A stretch of DNA of 9,338 nucleotides from Ruminiclostridium sp. Its GTDB lineage: Bacteria > Bacillota_A > Clostridia > Oscillospirales > Ruminococcaceae. Shown piece after piece: positions 5,895 through 9,338 of this stretch. The DNA lies in assembly GCA_017550775.1 (NCBI GenBank), contig JAFZOA010000133.1:1-9338 (forward strand). The letters are read 5' to 3'. Each line of letters begins with the position of its first letter. Within the stretch, counting starts at the first letter, position 1. Made by a program: the position numbers and the translations under genes. Below the pieces are notes generated by a model. The model did no database searches and was not told the origin of the DNA. It saw nothing but the letters and a program-made list of their open reading frames with translations.

Positions 5895-6624
5895 GGGGCT
5901 TGTGAGGCACGCGGAGAACGCGCTGAAGCTCAAAACTAAGTATATGTGGGGCGGCATACTCCGTCCGATAGAGCAGCAGTACGACCTGCTTTTCAGAACT
6001 TACGGCACCAAACCCGGCACAGGCTACACGACGGAGCGCTGGAACGAGCTGAAAAAGCTGTGCGGTAAGGGCTATTACGGAGTTGACTGCGTAGGGCTGA
6101 TAAAGTCGTACTACTGGAGCGGAAAGGCTGACGGCGGTGTCGGTTCTCCGAAGTACGGTGCGGCGGGATATCCGGACACAAACGCGGGAGGTATGTACAA
6201 CGCGGCGAAGGTCAAGGGGAGAATTGCGACGATACCGGAGCGACCCGGAGTGATCGTGTACAGCAAGTCTCACCCGCACGTCGGGATATACGTCGGCAAC
6301 GGGTACACGATAGAAAGCACGCTCGGAACACGCGGGGACGGGGTGGTGAAGCGGAAGCTTGACGGGTTCTGGGAATACTGGTTTGAGTGTCCGTACATAG
6401 AGTACGCGGTGAAGAAGTCCGGGAAAGCTTCGGAACGCCCGTGGTTCAGCGCCGGAGACAAGGTGGTCATAAAGGACACGGCGGGGTGCTACGCAGGGAC
6501 GAACATAGCAATTCCGGCGGCGTGCAAGGGCAAGCCGTACACAGTCGCAAAGATCCTTAACAGCAGGGCGCTCATTAAAGAGCTTTACAGCTGGGTCGCG
6601 CTTGACGACCTTGCAAAGAAATGA
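5875..6624 (+). CDS. Phage endolysin: NlpC/P60 peptidase with C-terminal SH3-like domain
   Basis: A 249-residue protein starting at ATG 5875, with AAAGGA about 9 nt upstream, inside the end of the holin-like gene. Residues about 8-175 form an NlpC/P60 cysteine peptidase. The catalytic Cys72 lies in YYGVDCVGLIKSYYW and the catalytic His135 in HPHVGIYVGNGY, with 'IPERPGVIVYS' just before it as in this family. Residues about 188-246 form an SH3-like wall-binding domain ('WFSAGDKVVIKDTAGCYAGT', then 'IPAACKGKPYTV', ending 'LIKELYSWVALDDL'). NlpC/P60 enzymes cut peptide bonds in peptidoglycan stem peptides, often between D-Glu and the diamino acid; the exact bond here cannot be read. There is no signal peptide, so export depends on the holin. 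It is the last phage gene and is followed by a hairpin. Confidence 0.9.
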   Translation: MGLYTNEGLVRHAENALKLKTKYMWGGILRPIEQQYDLLFRTYGTKPGTGYTTERWNELKKLCGKGYYGVDCVGLIKSYYWSGKADGGVGSPKYGAAGYPDTNAGGMYNAAKVKGRIATIPERPGVIVYSKSHPHVGIYVGNGYTIESTLGTRGDGVVKRKLDGFWEYWFECPYIEYAVKKSGKASERPWFSAGDKVVIKDTAGCYAGTNIAIPAACKGKPYTVAKILNSRALIKELYSWVALDDLAKK

Positions 6625-6628
6625 ATAA

Positions 6629-6672
6629 TACCCGCATGAGGGATAAGCTTCATGCGGGTACTCTCTCTTTTT
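6629..6672 (+). terminator. Intrinsic terminator, probably bidirectional, between the phage operon and spmB
   Basis: A perfect 11-bp inverted repeat (TACCCGCATGA at 6629-6639, TCATGCGGGTA at 6650-6660) has a 10-nt loop and starts 5 nt after the endolysin stop. On the + strand it is followed by CTCTCTC and five T's (6668-6672), a weak U-tract set back 7 nt. On the - strand it follows the spmB stop at 6671 and is trailed by a T-containing stretch (TTATTCATTTC). It probably ends both convergent transcripts. Confidence 0.75.
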
Positions 6673-7180
6673 ACAGCAGCAGCCGGACCGCGGCGGAGCT
6701 CACAATTGCGCAGGTAAGGTCGCCTATCAGAGCGGCGGCGAGCGCATAGCGGGTCTTTTTCGCCTTTACCGCCGCGAAGTACACGGAGAGAGTGTAGAAC
6801 GTGGTCTCGCTGCTTCCGAGGATTACCGAGGCAACACGTCCCGGGAAGCTGTCGGGGCCGCGGTCCGTAAGTATCTGCTCGAATATCGCCACCGAGCCGC
6901 TGCCGGAGAACGGGCGCAGTATCAGCAGAGTTCCGCATTCCGGCGGGAAACCTATCGCACTCAGCAAGGGCGCTGTCAGGTCTGTCAGAAGCTCTGCGCC
7001 GCCGGAAGCGCGGAACACTCCGACTGTCACCACGAGACAGAACAGCGAAGGAAAGATGTCGTACACTGTTCGCAACCCTTCCTTCACTCCCTCGGCAAAC
7101 TCGGTGAAGACATCTGTTTTTGTACACACCCCGTATATCAGTACCGCCGCGAACATCAGCGGGACGATAAATCCGCTCAC
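6671..7180 (-). CDS. spmB: Spore maturation protein B
   Basis: A 169-residue membrane protein. The start is the GTG at 7180-7178, which overlaps the spmA stop as GTGA and has GGAGG 5 nt upstream. An open frame extends to 7267, but those codons lie inside spmA. The N-terminus is a hydrophobic helix (FIVPLMFAAVLIYGV). The family landmarks are present: an EGVKEGLRT segment near residues 30-37, VFRASG (55-60), LRPFSGSGS (88-96), and GPDSFPGRVASVILGSSETTFYTLSVYF (108-135). These align with Bacillus SpmB throughout, and the length is close to the usual 175-180. SpmB acts with SpmA in dehydration of the spore core; mutants form less heat-resistant spores. The molecular activity is unknown, although both carry Gate-type (nucleoside transporter-like) folds. 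Coupling to spmA implies matched synthesis. Confidence 0.92.
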   Translation of the reverse strand: MSGFIVPLMFAAVLIYGVCTKTDVFTEFAEGVKEGLRTVYDIFPSLFCLVVTVGVFRASGGAELLTDLTAPLLSAIGFPPECGTLLILRPFSGSGSVAIFEQILTDRGPDSFPGRVASVILGSSETTFYTLSVYFAAVKAKKTRYALAAALIGDLTCAIVSSAAVRLLL

Positions 7181-7773
7181 GGCAGCCTCCGTTTCCGGAG
7201 CCTGCGCAGTGTGAACGCCGCTGTCAGTGCGGCTGCGAGCGCACTCACGGAAGCTATCCACACACACGGAAGTATCTCCATTGGTGCCTTCGACCCGTGC
7301 GAGAGCCGGAGCGCCGCGGCTGTTGTGGGGATAAGCTGAAGGCTCGCCGTGTTCATGACCGCGAGAAGGATCATGTTATCCGAAGCGACATCCGGCTCGT
7401 CGCTCTTCTCCTCGCGCTCGATCTCACGCATTGCAGCTATACCGAAGGGAGTGGAGGCATTGCCGAGACCGAGTACATTTGCCGTAATGTTGAGGGTTAT
7501 GTACTGCATAGCCTTCCCTCCCCTGTCAAGCCCGCCGAAAAGACGGGACAGCAGGGGAGAAACTGCTTTTGCAAGCTTTCCGGTAAGACCGGAGCTCTGG
7601 GCGACCCGCATAAGTCCGCTCCACAGTGCTATTATGCCGGTCAGGGTCAGAGCGAGAGTCACGGCGTTCCCACATTCCTCCAGAAACGCCGATGACAACT
7701 CCTCCATGCGGTCGCCAAGCGCTGCAAATACTATCGACAGCGCGATCATCCCGGTCATTATCCACTTCATCAT
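7177..7773 (-). CDS. spmA: Spore maturation protein A
   Basis: A 198-residue membrane protein starting at ATG 7773 with GAGGTGA (7780-7786) 6 nt upstream. Its length matches Bacillus SpmA (about 196). Landmarks are the N-terminal hydrophobic helix followed by GDRMEEL (20-26), an ALWSGLMRVAQSSGL segment (49-63), VLGLGNASTPFGIAAM (100-115), and NTASLQLIPTTAAALR (141-156) with the following SHGSKAPMEI. The 'GLGNASTPFG' and 'N..S..LIPTT' blocks are diagnostic of SpmA and its Gate domain. It ends in a basic tail (LRRLRKRRLP). Its role with SpmB is spore core dehydration during late sporulation. The gene lies 52 bp after the clpC stop with no terminator seen between, so the three may share a transcript. 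No promoter could be seen in the gap. Confidence 0.93.
   Translation of the reverse strand: MMKWIMTGMIALSIVFAALGDRMEELSSAFLEECGNAVTLALTLTGIIALWSGLMRVAQSSGLTGKLAKAVSPLLSRLFGGLDRGGKAMQYITLNITANVLGLGNASTPFGIAAMREIEREEKSDEPDVASDNMILLAVMNTASLQLIPTTAAALRLSHGSKAPMEILPCVWIASVSALAAALTAAFTLRRLRKRRLP
7186..7190 (-). promoter_or_regulatory. Ribosome binding site of spmB
   Basis: GGAGG (CCTCC on the + strand) ends 5 nt before the GTG at 7180, within the last codons of spmA. It fixes the spmB start and supports coupled translation through the GTGA overlap. Confidence 0.8.
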
Positions 7774-7825
7774 ACGGCTTCACCTCACATACGCATCAGT
7801 CATATATATGAGGATAGGGCGTGAA

Positions 7826-9338
7826 TTATACGTCGTCCCCGCCGAACACCGCTTCCTTCGCTCCGGCAAGTATCATGTCCGCAAGCGGATTTTCAACTCG
7901 CGCAACGATCGTGCGGTACAGCTCACGCGCACCGAATTTGTCGCTGTGACCGAGCGCGGCAAGCTTCTTTATCGCCGCTTCCGTAACTTCGAGCGTAACT
8001 CCGGCTTCGGCGGCTCGCTGTTTAAGCTCATTCACCATTTGTCCGCAGATAACCTCGGTGTCGTGCTCCGACAGGCGGCCGAACACCGCAATACAGTCCA
8101 CACGGTTGATGAACTCGGGGCGGAAAGCTTTCATAAGCTCATCTCTTACCGCGTCGTCGGTGCGGCACTTTTCCGGATTGATGAAGCCGAGCGCGGCGTT
8201 TTTGTCGCTGTAAGCTTCCGCTCCGACATTTGTGGTCATTATTATAACGCAGTTTCTCAGGCTCACTCTTACCCCGTCAGCGGATGTGAGATGCCCGTCG
8301 TCAAGCGCCTGGAGCAGCAGGTCGGGGATGTCGGGGTGAGCCTTTTCTATCTCGTCGAACAGCAGTACGCTGTACGGGTGACGTTTTACCGCTTCGATAA
8401 GCCGTCCGCCGTCCTCATACCCCACATATCCGGCCGGAGAGCCGATAAGCCCGGAGACACTGTGCTTTTCCATATACTCGGACATATCGAACCTTATCAG
8501 AGCCTCTTCTCTGCCGAACAATGCACGGGACAGAGCCTTGGACAGCTCGGTCTTTCCAACCCCGGTAGGCCCCGCAAATATGAAGCTTCCTATCGGGCGG
8601 TCATGTCGAGAGATACCGGCGGAGTTGCGGCGTATCGCAGCCGAAACGGCTTCCACAGCTCTGTCCTGACCGATCACGCGGCTTCTGAGCTTTGTTTCAA
8701 GATCGGTTATCCGCGCTGTATCGGTCGTTTTCAGCTCCGATACCGGTATACCGACAGCGCCGCTCAGAGCAGAAGCAACGTCCGCAGCCGTAACTGTACA
8801 TTCCGTCGGGTCGTCTGCACGCACAGTGTCAAGCTCCGTGCGAAGCGCACGTTCCTTGTCCCGTATCTCGGCAGCAAGCTCGAAGTCCTGCGAAAGCACG
8901 GCGGTCTCCTTTTCGGCAGCGAGAATGTCCAGACGCTTCTTTATCCCGTATTCGCAGGATCTGTCCGGGCTTCTCTCCATTCGTGCCGCGACGCAGGCAT
9001 CGTCGATCAGGTCTATCGCCTTGTCCGGGAGCCGTCTGTCCTCCATATACCGTACCGACAGCCGCACAGCCGCTTCTATCGCCTCGTCCGACAGCCTGAC
9101 ACCGTGGTGCTCCTCGTACTTATTACGGAGTCCCCGTATTATCTCCGCTGCGGCGTTCTCGTCCGGCTCCTCAATGCTGACGGCGCGGAAACGACGTGCG
9201 AGAGCTGCGTCCTTTTCGATGTACCGGCGATATTCGTCGGCAGTTGTAGCGCCGATCACGCGTATCTCACCGCGGGCGAGCGCAGGTTTGAGAATGTTTG
9301 CGGCGTCGATAGCGCCCTCCGCCGCGCCGGCACCTACC
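7826..9338 (-). CDS. clpC: ClpC-type AAA+ unfoldase (5' end beyond the window)
   Basis: The frame runs to the right edge, so the N domain and the first Walker motifs are missing; about 503 residues are visible. The edge begins in NBD1 with [20 protein letters not shown] and continues [27 protein letters not shown], including its Arg pair. A linker carries the UVR-like segment [14 protein letters not shown], the hallmark of ClpC/ClpE rather than ClpA or ClpB. NBD2 has Walker A GPTGVGKT (8549-8572), Walker [11 protein letters not shown], sensor 1 MTTNVGA, the Arg-containing FRPEFINR and sensor 2 GAR. An LGF tripeptide (8183-8191) in [10 protein letters not shown] sits where ClpP-binding loops carry [LIV]G[FL], so partnership with ClpP is expected. 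ClpCP degrades misfolded and regulatory proteins in Gram-positives. The long ClpB-type middle domain is absent. The gene is upstream of, and co-directional with, spmA. Confidence 0.88.
   Translation of the reverse strand, partial: VGAGAAEGAIDAANILKPALARGEIRVIGATTADEYRRYIEKDAALARRFRAVSIEEPDENAAAEIIRGLRNKYEEHHGVRLSDEAIEAAVRLSVRYMEDRRLPDKAIDLIDDACVAARMERSPDRSCEYGIKKRLDILAAEKETAVLSQDFELAAEIRDKERALRTELDTVRADDPTECTVTAADVASALSGAVGIPVSELKTTDTARITDLETKLRSRVIGQDRAVEAVSAAIRRNSAGISRHDRPIGSFIFAGPTGVGKTELSKALSRALFGREEALIRFDMSEYMEKHSVSGLIGSPAGYVGYEDGGRLIEAVKRHPYSVLLFDEIEKAHPDIPDLLLQALDDGHLTSADGVRVSLRNCVIIMTTNVGAEAYSDKNAALGFINPEKCRTDDAVRDELMKAFRPEFINRVDCIAVFGRLSEHDTEVICGQMVNELKQRAAEAGVTLEVTEAAIKKLAALGHSDKFGARELYRTIVARVENPLADMILAGAKEAVFGGDDV

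Noticed and set aside
5286..5957. A 223-codon - strand frame opposite the small membrane protein and holin genes
   Set aside because: It is Arg/Ser/Pro/His-rich without domain signature and lies antisense to three convincing phage genes; a shadow of GC-rich codon use.
6629..6672. The hairpin as an operator or an att core
   Set aside because: Position right after two convergent stop codons and the T-rich flanks are better explained by termination; no second copy exists in the window to support an att site.
6585..7127. A 180-codon - strand frame overlapping spmB in another phase
   Set aside because: spmB matches its family along its length; this frame is Arg-rich, has no ribosome binding site and no recognisable content.

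Overview
The window is the end of a resident prophage (or phage-derived tail particle) joined to a spore-former's chromosome. Roughly the first 6.6 kb, all on the + strand, is a tightly packed late phage operon covering tail, baseplate, fibre and lysis genes. From about 6671 to the right edge everything is on the - strand and is ordinary bacterial chromosome: spmB, spmA and the 3' two-thirds or so of a clpC-type ATPase gene. SpmA/SpmB are endospore-maturation proteins, and the ClpC-type ATPase and phage protein families are typical of Gram-positive bacteria. With GC content clearly above 50%, this suggests an endospore-forming member of the Clostridia (Oscillospiraceae/Ruminococcaceae-like). 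Genus cannot be read from this sequence.

Phage part, left to right: the C-terminal end of the tape measure protein (1-479); a small tail protein of DUF6711-like type (491-856); a large tail-hub/spike gene (870-3284) split by an in-frame TGA at 1773-1775; an XhlA-like coiled-coil membrane protein (3289-3573); three baseplate/fibre proteins (3575-4156, 4160-4636, 4638-5279), the last markedly AT-rich; a small membrane protein (5288-5560); a holin-like protein (5547-5894); and an NlpC/P60 endolysin with a C-terminal SH3-like wall-binding domain (5875-6624). Most junctions are overlaps or gaps of under 15 nt with good Shine-Dalgarno sequences, so the block is read as one late transcript. It ends at a perfect 11-bp hairpin (6629-6660).

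The most notable gene is 870-3284. Its N-terminal part is a tail-hub-like protein. The C-terminal part carries about twelve 15-residue Gly/Asn repeats that look like a trimeric beta-roll (YadA-head-like), followed by a Peptidase_G2-type self-cleaving intramolecular chaperone domain, as in the neck appendage proteins of phi29/GA-1-type phages. The single TGA separates the hub from its own last domain and from the whole spike. It is either an inactivating nonsense mutation, a sequence error, or a read-through site.

Chromosomal part: clpC, spmA and spmB are co-directional. There are 52 bp between clpC and spmA, and a 4-nt GTGA overlap couples spmA to spmB. spmB converges on the phage endolysin gene and the two share the intergenic hairpin. 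No integrase, attachment site, RNA gene, insertion sequence or CRISPR array was seen. No gene-free stretch exceeds 300 bases.
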